Assembly: GCA_015863215.1 (NCBI GenBank)
Contig: JACBXN010000018.1
Span: 1 to 36,467 of the forward strand
DNA from: Aerococcaceae bacterium DSM 111176
GTDB lineage: Bacteria; Bacillota; Bacilli; Lactobacillales; Aerococcaceae
Length of the DNA: 36,467 bases
Reading direction: 5' to 3'
Shown: positions 10,375-19,389 of the stretch, piece after piece
Position numbering within the stretch: position 1 is the first letter of the stretch
Layout: each line of letters begins with the position of its first letter
The notes under the pieces: generated by a model
What the model was told of the DNA's origin: nothing
The model's input: the letters and a program-made list of their open reading frames with translations, nothing else
Database searches by the model: none
Translations under genes and position numbers: made by a program

Positions 10375-12306
10375 CTATTTATATGTCTTGAACAGAGTGT
10401 CAGATTCTTCAATCTCTTTCTCTTCAGTGATATGTAAATCAGTCAGTTCATGCGCATTGGTTACGACAATGGGTGTTAATGGTGAGAACCCTTCAGCTGC
10501 AAGTACATCCAGGTCAAATTCCACCAACAATTGTCCAACTTCCACAACATCTCCGACTGAGACATATTTAGTAAACCCTCTCCCTTCTAATTGAATTGTA
10601 TTAATACCAATGTGAATTAATATTGTCGTTCCCGTATCAGACGTCACATTTAACGCATGACCGGTACGAAATATGGTTGTGACAACACCATTTACAGGGG
10701 AAACTACTCTCCCATTTTTGGGTAGGATCGCAGTCCCTTCACCCATGATGCCGCTACTGTAAAGATCATCTGGAATATTTGATAATTCAACAACCGTACC
10801 AGACACCGGACTGTTGATAATTTCGTTTTGATTTGTTTGTTGTTCAGGCTCTGCTTTGTTTGAGGTTTCAACTTCAGCCTTCTCTTCTGTCTCCAATTCA
10901 GGGACACCCATGATCATAACAGATAGAAAACCTAGCACACTTGATATTGCGAAGCCAATGACGGCATGCCAGAAATTCATATTTAGCCCAACTCCTGGTT
11001 GTATAAAGCTTGGTAGGGAGAGCAGCCCTAAACCACCCACACTAAATCTGGTCACCCTAAAATAGCCGAAATACGCACCAACTACCGCATTAATCACTAT
11101 TGCAACCACAAATAATTTTCTCAGAGGAATCATAATCCCATAAATCGCTGGCTCTGTAATGCCAAACAAGGCAGGTAAAGAGGCTGATAATGCGCGTCCT
11201 TGAAGCTTTTTCTGCTTCGTTCGAATAGGAATCGCCATTAACATCCCAAAAATTGGAAATGTTGATAACATGACTTGAGCTAATATCACTGAACTACCCG
11301 TCAATGTGGTTTGGAGAATTCCCAAGGGAATAATACTCCAATGGAGACCAAAGATAACAAGCACCTGCCATAAACTGGTTAAGACAATACCAAAGATAAC
11401 CGGGTTTAGTTGGTATAACTCTGCAAACAACAACGCGACTAAATCAGACAACCAAGTTGAAACAGGTCCGATAAATAGGAGTGATATAGGTGCCGCAATT
11501 AAGAGCGTTAACACTGGCGTCAGCGTCCCCGAGATCGTAGTTGGAACCCACCGATCGACTGCCTTATTTACCCTAGAAGCAAACCAAACAGCCAAGATGA
11601 TTGGAATGACGGAGGTGTAATAATTGCCGTTGGGCGGGAAAATGATGGGCAGACCTAGGAAGGTGCCGTAGACTTCCGATTGGAAGGCGGTGCCTTCGAA
11701 TAGTAGATACAGTGGCTCACTCCCCACCAATTCACTGATGTTGGGATGTAGGAAAGCCGCCGCAACCGCTATTCCTAGAAAAGTATTAATTTTAAAATGG
11801 TGGGATGCGGTGACCGCTAATGCGAACGGTAGAAATTGGAAGAAACCGTCGCCGACAAATTCCAAAATCATATATACCCCATTATCACTGGTCATACCCA
11901 TTGATCCCATCACGGCGACAAGCCCTTTAATAATTCCGGTAGCAGCCAAAGCCCCGAGGAAGGGTTGGAATAAACTCGAGATTAAATTCATAAAACGGTC
12001 GAGGGCTGGCTTGGTGATTTGACTTTCTTGCTCATCCTCAGTTGTATCGATTTTATTCTCGTAAGTATCATTGATCGCATCATATAAATTCGACACATCA
12101 TTTCCAATCACGATTTGAAATTGCCCCCCGCTACGGATGAGTGAGATGACATTTTCATTGGATTTTAAATAATTGGCGTCCACTAAACTCTCGTCTTTTA
12201 AGCGAAAGCGGAGCCTGCTGACACAATGATTCATGCTGGTGATATTATCGATGCCACCGACATGTTCAACGATGTCATCTCCGATTGCTTTGTAGTTCTT
12301 TTTCAA
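10375..12306 (-). CDS. bglP: Beta-glucoside PTS permease EIIBCA (second copy)
   Basis: A 643-residue EIIBCA permease with the same domain order as the one at 5631. The IIB phosphocysteine is Cys28 in MNHCVSRLRF, the IIC domain spans about 100-460, and the IIA domain contains GHALNV and TILIHIGINT with the active His. The start codon is TTG (12306-12304): the frame upstream has no ATG and MKKNYKAIGDDIVEHVG aligns with the paralogue's N-terminus. The leader has a RAT and terminator (12337-12416). It is the first gene of an operon with the GH3 enzyme. Sequence divergence from the first permease suggests a different aglycone preference, which cannot be read from sequence. Confidence 0.94.
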   Translation of the reverse strand: MKKNYKAIGDDIVEHVGGIDNITSMNHCVSRLRFRLKDESLVDANYLKSNENVISLIRSGGQFQIVIGNDVSNLYDAINDTYENKIDTTEDEQESQITKPALDRFMNLISSLFQPFLGALAATGIIKGLVAVMGSMGMTSDNGVYMILEFVGDGFFQFLPFALAVTASHHFKINTFLGIAVAAAFLHPNISELVGSEPLYLLFEGTAFQSEVYGTFLGLPIIFPPNGNYYTSVIPIILAVWFASRVNKAVDRWVPTTISGTLTPVLTLLIAAPISLLFIGPVSTWLSDLVALLFAELYQLNPVIFGIVLTSLWQVLVIFGLHWSIIPLGILQTTLTGSSVILAQVMLSTFPIFGMLMAIPIRTKQKKLQGRALSASLPALFGITEPAIYGIMIPLRKLFVVAIVINAVVGAYFGYFRVTRFSVGGLGLLSLPSFIQPGVGLNMNFWHAVIGFAISSVLGFLSVMIMGVPELETEEKAEVETSNKAEPEQQTNQNEIINSPVSGTVVELSNIPDDLYSSGIMGEGTAILPKNGRVVSPVNGVVTTIFRTGHALNVTSDTGTTILIHIGINTIQLEGRGFTKYVSVGDVVEVGQLLVEFDLDVLAAEGFSPLTPIVVTNAHELTDLHITEEKEIEESDTLFKTYK

Positions 12307-12336
12307 CTTGATCCCACTCTCATAAAAAAATAAAAA

Positions 12337-12416
12337 CCTAAATAGAGCACAAAAAATGACAATCGAGTCACTCTTTGCCTCTATTTAGGTTTTGCCTGCC
12401 AAACAGTCACAATCCT
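12337..12416 (-). promoter_or_regulatory. RAT antiterminator/terminator leader of the second bglP operon
   Basis: Minus strand 12416-12387 reads AGGATTGTGACTG then GGCAGGCAAAACCT, a strong LicT RAT. The overlapping terminator pairs 12379-12389 (CCTAAATAGAG as read) with 12337-12347, followed by a U-rich run. Confidence 0.93.
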
Positions 12417-12446
12417 AAAAATTGGACGGAATATTTATTTATATAT

Positions 12447-12483
12447 ACTATATCATTCCTGGAAATCTTTGCAAGCGCTTTTA
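12447..12483 (-). promoter_or_regulatory. Promoter with overlapping cre box, second bglP operon
   Basis: Minus strand 12483-12470 reads TAAAAGCGCTTGCA, one mismatch from the cre consensus. TTGCAA (12474-12469) serves as -35, and after a 16-bp spacer ending in TGA comes TATAGT (12452-12447), an extended -10. CcpA bound here would block the promoter. Confidence 0.75.
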
Positions 12484-12494
12484 TAAAAATAGTT

Positions 12495-13328
12495 TTATTC
12501 CATATACTTCGATACTCGTTCAATATGAATCGTTAAATAAACCAACTCATCTTTTGAAACGTCGTAATTATATTTCATCTGGATAAAGTGACTAATCCGC
12601 TCCGCGATATTAAATGCGACCGCGTAACTCTCTTTGACTTGACTATATAACAATTCCGTATTGTCATCATAACTAATCTTATTGTAAACACGGTAAGCGA
12701 AATATTGAAGATGCGTAATAAATCGGCTATAAGCCAGGGAATTCTCATCAAAGTCCTTACCAAATTGTTGGCGAACTAACGTTAAGATTGTTTGAACGAT
12801 TTTGATGGTCCCAATCGTTTCCTCAATGAGTCCACCTTCCCGCTCAGCATTAATAATATGAATCGCAATCGAAGCCGCTTCACTATCATGAAGCCTTATT
12901 CCTATCACATCTTCAATGATATCTAATCCCTTCATCCCAATCTGAAATTCCCTTGGAAACATCTTCTTAATTTCCCAGAAAAGTGGATTACGCACTTCAA
13001 CATCTTGATAGAATCGTTCATATGTGTAGTGCAGGTGATCGGCTAAGGTGACGTATAAATTGGGATTAAATTCTGAATCCAGGTTCTTTTGAGCCATATC
13101 GATGATTGATAAGATGACTTCAACTTCCTCTTCATTCAGTTCTTTATATAATTCCTTTAAAAATTCATTGGTACTATTCTCAATAAATATTTTATCAATC
13201 TTACTTTCATCCAACTCATCTTTGGGCTTCTTGCCGAAACCAATCCCCTTACCCATCGCAATAACTTCTTCAGCTTCATCATTAAAGGCTTGGACAATAT
13301 TGTTGTTTAATACCTTAATTACCTTCAT
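12495..13328 (-). CDS. licT: Transcriptional antiterminator LicT (BglG family)
   Basis: A 277-residue regulator with the usual three parts: an N-terminal CAT RNA-binding domain (MKVIKVLNNNIVQAFND, GKGIGFGKKPKD) and two PRD domains (about 65-170 and 170-277) with conserved His residues (ADHLHYTYER; IRLHDSEAASIAIH; YLTIHIERV). PTS components phosphorylate these His residues, so RNA binding reports beta-glucoside uptake and general PTS state. The likely targets are the four RAT leaders in this window. Its own leader carries a degenerate RAT and terminator (13351-13420), suggesting autoregulation. Confidence 0.95.
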   Translation of the reverse strand: MKVIKVLNNNIVQAFNDEAEEVIAMGKGIGFGKKPKDELDESKIDKIFIENSTNEFLKELYKELNEEEVEVILSIIDMAQKNLDSEFNPNLYVTLADHLHYTYERFYQDVEVRNPLFWEIKKMFPREFQIGMKGLDIIEDVIGIRLHDSEAASIAIHIINAEREGGLIEETIGTIKIVQTILTLVRQQFGKDFDENSLAYSRFITHLQYFAYRVYNKISYDDNTELLYSQVKESYAVAFNIAERISHFIQMKYNYDVSKDELVYLTIHIERVSKYME

Positions 13329-13350
13329 CTCGTCCCCCTTTCAATTAATG

Positions 13351-13420
13351 AAAAACCTAAAAATAAGCACAATAATAGTGGGTCCTATTTTTAGGTTTAA
13401 CTGTTACCGGTCTCAATTCT
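13351..13420 (-). promoter_or_regulatory. Degenerate RAT and terminator in the licT leader
   Basis: A terminator pairs AAACCTAAAAATA (13353-13365, plus strand) with TATTTTTAGGTTT (13386-13398). Overlapping it, minus strand 13420-13393 reads AGAATTGAGACCGG then AACAGTTAAACCT, recognisable as a RAT but with several departures from the other three. Confidence 0.65.
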
Positions 13421-13428
13421 TACGTTTA

Positions 13429-13465
13429 GACTAGCACAAAGTCATTTTTTCAGCAAGCGGTTTCT
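13429..13465 (-). promoter_or_regulatory. Promoter and cre-like box of licT
   Basis: Minus strand 13465-13452 reads AGAAACCGCTTGCT (cre-like). TTGCTG overlaps it as -35, and 17 bp further TGC TAGTCT forms an extended -10. The layout matches the other LicT-regulated promoters here. Confidence 0.6.
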
Positions 13466-13508
13466 TTGAGTGAAATGACTTTAACTCTTTGAAAAGTATG
13501 ATAAAAAT

Positions 13509-14804
13509 CTAGTTACTCTGTTCCGCTAACCATTCATAAACATTCACGCCATCTTCATCAACCACTTCATCATTATAGAAATAAATCCATGACCAGTGAC
13601 CTAAATACTCATAAGGGTTCCCCTCTTCGTCTTGGTACTCACCACTTGTATCGACGACATTGTCAAAGGTTGTTAAGTGTAAATTCTCATGCCCTGCTTC
13701 CTCTAGTCGGTTATATAAGTCACCAGTCGTTGGTTCATATTCGACAATGAAGTCATTCAGTGCATGAATCATCCAAATTGGTGTATCTACAAGGGTAGAT
13801 AATTCCTCATCATCTATCCATTCAGATTGATACGCATGACAAATTGGGAAGATCGCTGCGAAATAACCTGGATTCTCAATCGCTAAATTAAGCGTCATAT
13901 AACCCCCATTCGATCCACCTCCTAAATACACGCGGTTTGGGTCAACAATGTCATGACTTTCCACAAATTCTTTAATCAAGGTTGATAATGCTTGGGTATA
14001 CATACTATCCCCATTGGTTGTCATTTCACCACTACCATCATCTAGCCACATTGTTGGTGACTGAGGTGCTAAAATATGAACCCCATCTTCAAAATAATTT
14101 TGAATCTCTTCAGAATTTAAGGCAACAACTTTGTTCCCGAGTAACACAAGATTAGTGTCCTTACCACCTTCACCACCACCGTGCAGTAAGACAATTAACG
14201 GCGCTGGTTCTTCTGACCCCGCATCATAAAATGCATATTCCAATTCGATTGTTCCAAATTCTTCATCTTCAAAACTATATACATCGGTTGTATAATCCTG
14301 TGTGCCTTCATAAATAATCTCATCTTGATTATCTACCGTTAATTCCTCTAACGCTCCTACCGGCTCATTCAGCGTAATCACATGCGACACACCCACATCC
14401 GTATTACGCCCAGTGATCATATCGTAGTTAAATGGCGCTGTTAACACATTATCAGGATGTGTTTCTAATTCTAATGTCACGACATTAGACGCCTCTTCAA
14501 CCGCTTCACCCTCTTCGTCTGAAGTATAAATATCCGTTACCGCAACCTCTGCAGTATCCGTTGTCTCTTCATTCTCTTCAGTTTCCTCATTGAATTTATC
14601 GTACGTTTTCGTTGCTTCAACACTAAATGTGTCGGTCGATAAATCCTCTGAACTCACTTCCTCCGTCAATGTCACCACCAACTTCGTAATCGCTGGTCCA
14701 TAATCCTTCCCTTCAATAATCGTCGTATAGCTTCCCCCTTGCGCAGACACCTCTGCACCACCAAATAGACTAAACGCAGCTAATAACAAAACCAGAAATT
14801 TCAT
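13509..14804 (-). CDS. Secreted alpha/beta-hydrolase esterase with N-terminal Ig-like domain
   Basis: A 431-residue protein with a signal peptide (MKFLVLLLAAFSLFGGAEVSA). Residues about 25-170 form a beta-rich, Thr/Glu-rich region, like the immunoglobulin-like N-terminal domain of EstA-type esterases. The catalytic domain then has the oxyanion stretch LIVLLHGGGEGG, the nucleophile Ser in GGGSNGGYM, a candidate Asp in HALNDFIVEYE and a candidate His in YLGHWSW. It resembles PHB-depolymerase-like or prolyl-oligopeptidase-like esterases. Its leader contains the best RAT in the window, placing it in the LicT regulon, so removal of acyl groups from plant glucosides outside the cell is a reasonable guess. 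The start has AAATGGAGGAT upstream. Confidence 0.85.
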   Translation of the reverse strand: MKFLVLLLAAFSLFGGAEVSAQGGSYTTIIEGKDYGPAITKLVVTLTEEVSSEDLSTDTFSVEATKTYDKFNEETEENEETTDTAEVAVTDIYTSDEEGEAVEEASNVVTLELETHPDNVLTAPFNYDMITGRNTDVGVSHVITLNEPVGALEELTVDNQDEIIYEGTQDYTTDVYSFEDEEFGTIELEYAFYDAGSEEPAPLIVLLHGGGEGGKDTNLVLLGNKVVALNSEEIQNYFEDGVHILAPQSPTMWLDDGSGEMTTNGDSMYTQALSTLIKEFVESHDIVDPNRVYLGGGSNGGYMTLNLAIENPGYFAAIFPICHAYQSEWIDDEELSTLVDTPIWMIHALNDFIVEYEPTTGDLYNRLEEAGHENLHLTTFDNVVDTSGEYQDEEGNPYEYLGHWSWIYFYNDEVVDEDGVNVYEWLAEQSN

Positions 14805-14883
14805 TTTTTATCCTCCATTTTTTGACACAAGCAACACTACCAATAACACGTGCACCCCCATACCTCAAAATTTGCAAAAAAAT

Positions 14884-14985
14884 AACCCAAACGGAAATTA
14901 CAAACACTCGCCCCTCACTATGCACAGTAAGGCCAAGTCTCATAAAATCCATTTAGGTTTTGCCTGCTTAACCAGTCACAATCCT
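14884..14985 (-). promoter_or_regulatory. Consensus RAT and terminator in the esterase leader
   Basis: Minus strand 14985-14955 reads AGGATTGTGACTGG followed by TTAAGCAGGCAAAACCT, essentially the LicT consensus. The competing terminator pairs 14959-14948 (AACCTAAATGGA) with 14895-14884 (TCCGTTTGGGTT), fully paired allowing G-U, followed by a U-run. The loop is long. Confidence 0.9.
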
Positions 14986-15039
14986 TAATTAGATTGATTT
15001 TTCAGTTTTAAAAAAAATCACGTGAAATTTTCTACAAGT

Positions 15040-15077
15040 AGTATACATCAGATATCTAATTCTTGCAAGCGATTACA
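15040..15077 (-). promoter_or_regulatory. Promoter with overlapping cre box of the esterase gene
   Basis: Minus strand 15077-15064 reads TGTAATCGCTTGCA, a strong cre. TTGCAA (15068-15063) is the -35, the spacer is 17 bp, and TATACT (15045-15040) is the -10. This is the clearest of the four cre-overlapping promoters. Confidence 0.8.
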
Positions 15078-15104
15078 AATTATATTTTAATCTTTTCTTC
15101 ATTT

Positions 15105-15155
15105 AGGGGAAGTATGGTGGAGGGGTTATTGATACACTAGAAATTTTAGTATGGT
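15105..15155. repeat. Left-end signature of composite intergenic element (second copy)
   Basis: GGGGAAGTATGG, then TTATTGATACACT, GAAATTTTAGTATGG; aligns with 3110-3157. It begins 27 bp from the esterase cre box. Confidence 0.6.
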
Positions 15156-15172
15156 AGAAGATGAGTTGGCCA

Positions 15173-15237
15173 TTTTTGTCCTACTTGAGGACAAAAAGCA
15201 GTTTTTGAATTCCATTTTGTCCTGCATTGGGACAAAG
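15173..15237. repeat. Two TTTTGTCC..GGACAAAA units, 41 bp apart
   Basis: Arms TTTTTGTCC/GGACAAAAA (centre 15185) and TTTTGTCC/GGACAAA (centre 15226), both with 7-bp spacers of different sequence. Same family as the units at 1701-1799, 3231-3253 and 15895-15995. Confidence 0.85.
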
Positions 15238-15264
15238 TTTGGTATGTGAACTGGGAAATTATGA

Positions 15265-15628
15265 GTTCTTTTCATTTGACCAGAGAACACTAAATTTTAG
15301 TCCATATTTTTAGCGTTCTTTTGATTTGATCGGAGAACATAAAATTTTAGGCTGTATTTTTAGCGTTCTTTTCATTTGACCAGAGAACATTAAATTTTAG
15401 TCCATATTTTTAGCGTTCTTTTGATTTGATCGGAGAACTCTAAATATCAGGCCGTATTTTTAGCGTTCTTTTGATTTGACAAGAGAACACTAAATTTTAG
15501 TCCATATTTTTAGCGTTCTTTTGATTTGACCGGAGAACACAAAATTTTAGTCCATATTTTTGGCGTTCTTTTCATTTGATCGGAGAACACAAAATTTTCA
15601 ACTATTTTGGTAACATTTTAACCAAAAT
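15265..15628. repeat. Seven-unit, 50-bp tandem array (GTTCT..AGAAC) ending in a TGGTAA-type unit
   Basis: Type-D units begin at 15265, 15315, 15365, 15415, 15465, 15515 and 15565, exactly 50 bp apart. Each opens with GTTCT-N14-AGAAC. The spacer TAAATTTTAG then CCATATTTTTAGC is also repeated. Two spacer variants, TAGTCCATA and AGGCTGTA or AGGCCGTA, are mixed through the array. A final single type-B palindrome (ATTTTGGT-N9-ACCAAAAT, 15604-15628) closes the array, as in the 3269-3533 array. Confidence 0.92.
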
Positions 15629-15713
15629 CCACATCATCAAAATCCTTCTTATACTCCCAACCAAATTCCCCTCCCCATCTTCACCCCCACACCAAACTAC
15701 GGGATCCAATCAA
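15629..15713. repeat. Conserved C-rich block ending in CACCAAACTACGG (second copy)
   Basis: CTCCCAACCAAATTCCCC, TCCCCATCTTCACCCC and CACCAAACTACGGGATCC match 3534-3625 in order and spacing. Confidence 0.7.
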
Positions 15714-15746
15714 GCAGATGCGACTTTACATTATGTTTTGATGTAA

Positions 15747-15807
15747 CTTTTAGGCGCGGCCTAAAAGCTTCTTTTATTAGAGGAAGTCAATTTCTGAGGA
15801 AATTGAC
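15747..15807. repeat. Two-hairpin cassette (TTTAGGC and TCAATTTC)
   Basis: CTTTTAGGC/GCCTAAAAG (15747-15767, GCG loop) and GTCAATTTC/GAAATTGAC (15786-15807). The GAGTCGC hairpin of the other cassettes is reduced here to the remnant GATGCGACTTTAC near 15717-15730. The right flank (GCATTTAAACTCTCC then GTTGATAGTGGAT) also matches 32850-32880. Confidence 0.75.
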
Positions 15808-15860
15808 AAGGGCATTTAAACTCTCCGGGTTGATAGTGGATTTGGGTGAGAGCAACCGTC

Positions 15861-15995
15861 TTGGTTACTTTCTGACCAAAAAAACTGAATTTTATTGTCC
15901 CAATGTTGGACAAAACAGAGTTTGTAATTTGGTTTTTGTCCACATCAAGGACAAAATCAGTTTCGCAATTCAAGTTTTGTCCACACCTAGGACAA
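15861..15995. repeat. One TTGGTTA..TGACCAA unit and three TTGTCC..GGACAA units
   Basis: Type-B unit at 15861-15879, then units TTGTCC-N7-GGACAA centred at 15904, 15945 and 15986, 41 bp apart. The 7-bp spacers all differ (CAATGTT, ACATCAA, ACACCTA) while the arms are kept, so the palindrome arms rather than the whole unit are conserved. Confidence 0.87.
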
Positions 15996-16019
15996 AATCA
16001 CCCACCCCAAAACATACAC

Positions 16020-16070
16020 AAAACCCGCTCCAAATCAGCCAACATACTAACCTGATTCGAAGCGGGTTTT
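16020..16070. terminator. Terminator of the GH4-to-histidine-phosphatase operon
   Basis: AAAACCCGCTCCAAATCAG (16020-16038) pairs with CTGATTCGAAGCGGGTTTT (16052-16070). The A/T flanks on both sides allow it to work in either direction; here it ends the minus-strand operon. Confidence 0.88.
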
Positions 16071-16103
16071 CATTCTAATCTACCATACCTTACAAAATCC
16101 CAA

Positions 16104-16682
16104 CTACTTCACTACAGGATCCACACTCTCCACTAAATCAAACTTGCCATCTTGGTAGTCATACACCAAAATACAGCAGTTTGAAAATGAGGGGCGGGCA
16201 TCCTCAGGCTTGCGCCATTTCAGGAAGAATGAATACAAAGCGCCACCATGGCTGACAGCGAGGACATTCCCAGTAGCGTCATCCATGATTTCAGTCAAAG
16301 CAGCAGTCATGCGTGCTTCAACTTCGTCAACGGATTCACCATCATAATCCTTAAAGTAAGAACCATAACTTTCTTCGTCGGGCTTATGAGGGGGATTTAA
16401 ATACTCAGATGCCCCCTCATACAACCCAAAATTCCATTCTTTCAACCCTTTTAGACGGGTGTAATCCGCATCGGGGCGAATAAGTTCCAGCGTATCACTG
16501 GCGCGTTCTTGGGTAGAACAGAACAACTGATCAAACTCAATTCCTTCTCCGTCAAAATAATCCTTCGCATCCACCGCTTGGCTCTGCCCTAACTCAGTCA
16601 GAGGCGAATCGCACGCACCCTGAATTCGTTTCAATTGATTAAATAACGTCTGGCCGTGTCGCATTAAATAAAGTCGGGTCAT
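16104..16682 (-). CDS. Histidine phosphatase superfamily protein (phosphoglycerate mutase-like)
   Basis: A 192-residue protein with the RHG motif in LYLMRHGQTLFN (His9 is the phospho-acceptor) and a second catalytic His in LAVSHGGALYSF. The length suits the small phosphatase branch rather than a glycolytic mutase. It is the last gene of the operon starting at 20781, 11 bp after the GH1 gene, with site AAAGGAGTATTTT. In context it may act on sugar phosphates, but substrates in this family cannot be predicted by eye. Confidence 0.88.
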   Translation of the reverse strand: MTRLYLMRHGQTLFNQLKRIQGACDSPLTELGQSQAVDAKDYFDGEGIEFDQLFCSTQERASDTLELIRPDADYTRLKGLKEWNFGLYEGASEYLNPPHKPDEESYGSYFKDYDGESVDEVEARMTAALTEIMDDATGNVLAVSHGGALYSFFLKWRKPEDARPSFSNCCILVYDYQDGKFDLVESVDPVVK

Positions 16683-16693
16683 AAAATACTCCT

Positions 16694-18178
<1,485 letters not shown>

Positions 18179-18188
18179 TTAAACTAAA

Positions 18189-19028
18189 TTAAATCAACCC
18201 AAAATGTTTAAAGGCATTATATAAACCATCATCTTCAACTGCGTCTGTTACATAATCCGCCATGGCTTTAATCTCATCGCCACCACTTCCAACAGCCACA
18301 CCCACTTCCGCAAATTCTAACATTGGGATATCAACAGAAGCGTCTCCTACTGCCATGGTAAATTTAGGGTCAAGACCGTGGTGCTCTTGGAGGAACTCCA
18401 ATGCCGTACGCTTATTGATCCCGCCTCGGGCTACGTCGCCAAAGAGCGCTTGCTCCCCTTTTCCTCCCCAAGTATTTACTTGGAAGCCGTCGAAATAGTC
18501 GACTGCCTCAAGGTAGTCGTTGTAAGTTTCTAAAATGAATGAAATTTTGTTTACGTCGTCCCTAACCGGGTTCTCGCCGTAAATCATATCCGGAAATACG
18601 TCGCTGACTTCAAATGTATCGTCGGTCGTTTTCCCTTTACCTTCAACGTATTGGCGAATCGTTTCTTTACTGCGCTCCTTGAAATTGGTAGATCCGTAAA
18701 GGCCAGAATTAGCTTCGATGTAATATTCCAAGCCCTTGTCGTCGAGCCAGTTGACGATACGCTCAACGTCTTCAGTAGGAATAGCCATGTGCATCAGCGC
18801 CTCGCCGTCTGCTTCAATGTAATTCCCATTCCCGCCAACGTAGCCATCAAGTCCGATGTCTAAAATATAATCATACATTTCTGCTTTCGAGCGTCCAGTT
18901 ACGGCATAAATTTTATGCCCGTTTTCGCGCGCCTGGCGGATGGCGGTGACGGCTGAATCGGGAAGATTGTTGCTGTAATCGACGAGTGTGCCGTCTACAT
19001 CAATAAATACATACCATGGTTCTGTCAT
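18189..19028 (-). CDS. HAD-superfamily Cof-type sugar phosphatase
   Basis: A 279-residue HAD-IIB (Cof/YidA-like) hydrolase. Motif I is FIDVDGTLVDYSN with nucleophile Asp10 and acid Asp12, motif II is AVTGRS, and motif IV is AVGDASVDIPML. The large C2 cap between motifs II and III is typical of phosphatases for sugar phosphates. It sits between SemiSWEET and GH1 genes, with AAGGAGGAATAC before the start. Possible role: removing phosphate from sugar phosphates that accumulate during beta-glucoside catabolism (inference). Confidence 0.9.
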   Translation of the reverse strand: MTEPWYVFIDVDGTLVDYSNNLPDSAVTAIRQARENGHKIYAVTGRSKAEMYDYILDIGLDGYVGGNGNYIEADGEALMHMAIPTEDVERIVNWLDDKGLEYYIEANSGLYGSTNFKERSKETIRQYVEGKGKTTDDTFEVSDVFPDMIYGENPVRDDVNKISFILETYNDYLEAVDYFDGFQVNTWGGKGEQALFGDVARGGINKRTALEFLQEHHGLDPKFTMAVGDASVDIPMLEFAEVGVAVGSGGDEIKAMADYVTDAVEDDGLYNAFKHFGLI

Positions 19029-19049
19029 TGTATTCCTCCTTGAAATGAA

Positions 19050-19307
19050 TTACACAGGATCTCTCTTACCCTGGTATTTTAATATATAAAACAGAATAAT
19101 CCCATTTAAAACCACTGAAATGGCATTTGCGCCGATTAAGGCGAAGTCATTTTTACTGATTCCATGCAGGAGCCATAAGGTCATCCCTGATGTCGACATC
19201 ATATACATCACCGGCGATAATCCATTTGTCTTCTTCGTTTTAATAATTTTCCACGCTTGTGGCACAAACGCGGTCGTTGTTAGTATTGCTGCAATCATAC
19301 CTAACAT
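19050..19307 (-). CDS. SemiSWEET-type sugar transporter (PQ-loop)
   Basis: An 85-residue membrane protein with three predicted helices and the PQ-loop motif TAFVPQAWKIIKTKK in the first, followed by SPVMYMMSTSG and a Trp-rich stretch, matching bacterial SemiSWEETs, which work as dimers and move sugars by facilitated diffusion. The short C-terminal tail is polar. It is flanked by the GH4 enzyme and the HAD phosphatase in one operon, which suggests export or equilibration of free sugar, a role otherwise not served in a PTS operon. Site AAAAGGGGTAAAAT precedes the ATG. Confidence 0.88.
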   Translation of the reverse strand: MLGMIAAILTTTAFVPQAWKIIKTKKTNGLSPVMYMMSTSGMTLWLLHGISKNDFALIGANAISVVLNGIILFYILKYQGKRDPV

Positions 19308-19389
19308 ATTTTACCCCTTTTTGAAAAGTATTCCCATTACCTAAATCCCCAAACCAGTACGTCGATTTGGGGAATACTCTTCATAAATT

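Noticed and set aside
15265-15600. Possible CRISPR array (regular 50-bp units)
   Set aside because: The sequence between palindromes is itself repeated, so there are no unique spacers, and no cas genes are present.
15761-16078. Open frames of 70 and 91 aa over the repeat region
   Set aside because: They read through hairpins and TTGTCC palindromes and into a terminator; no ribosome binding site and no plausible protein character.
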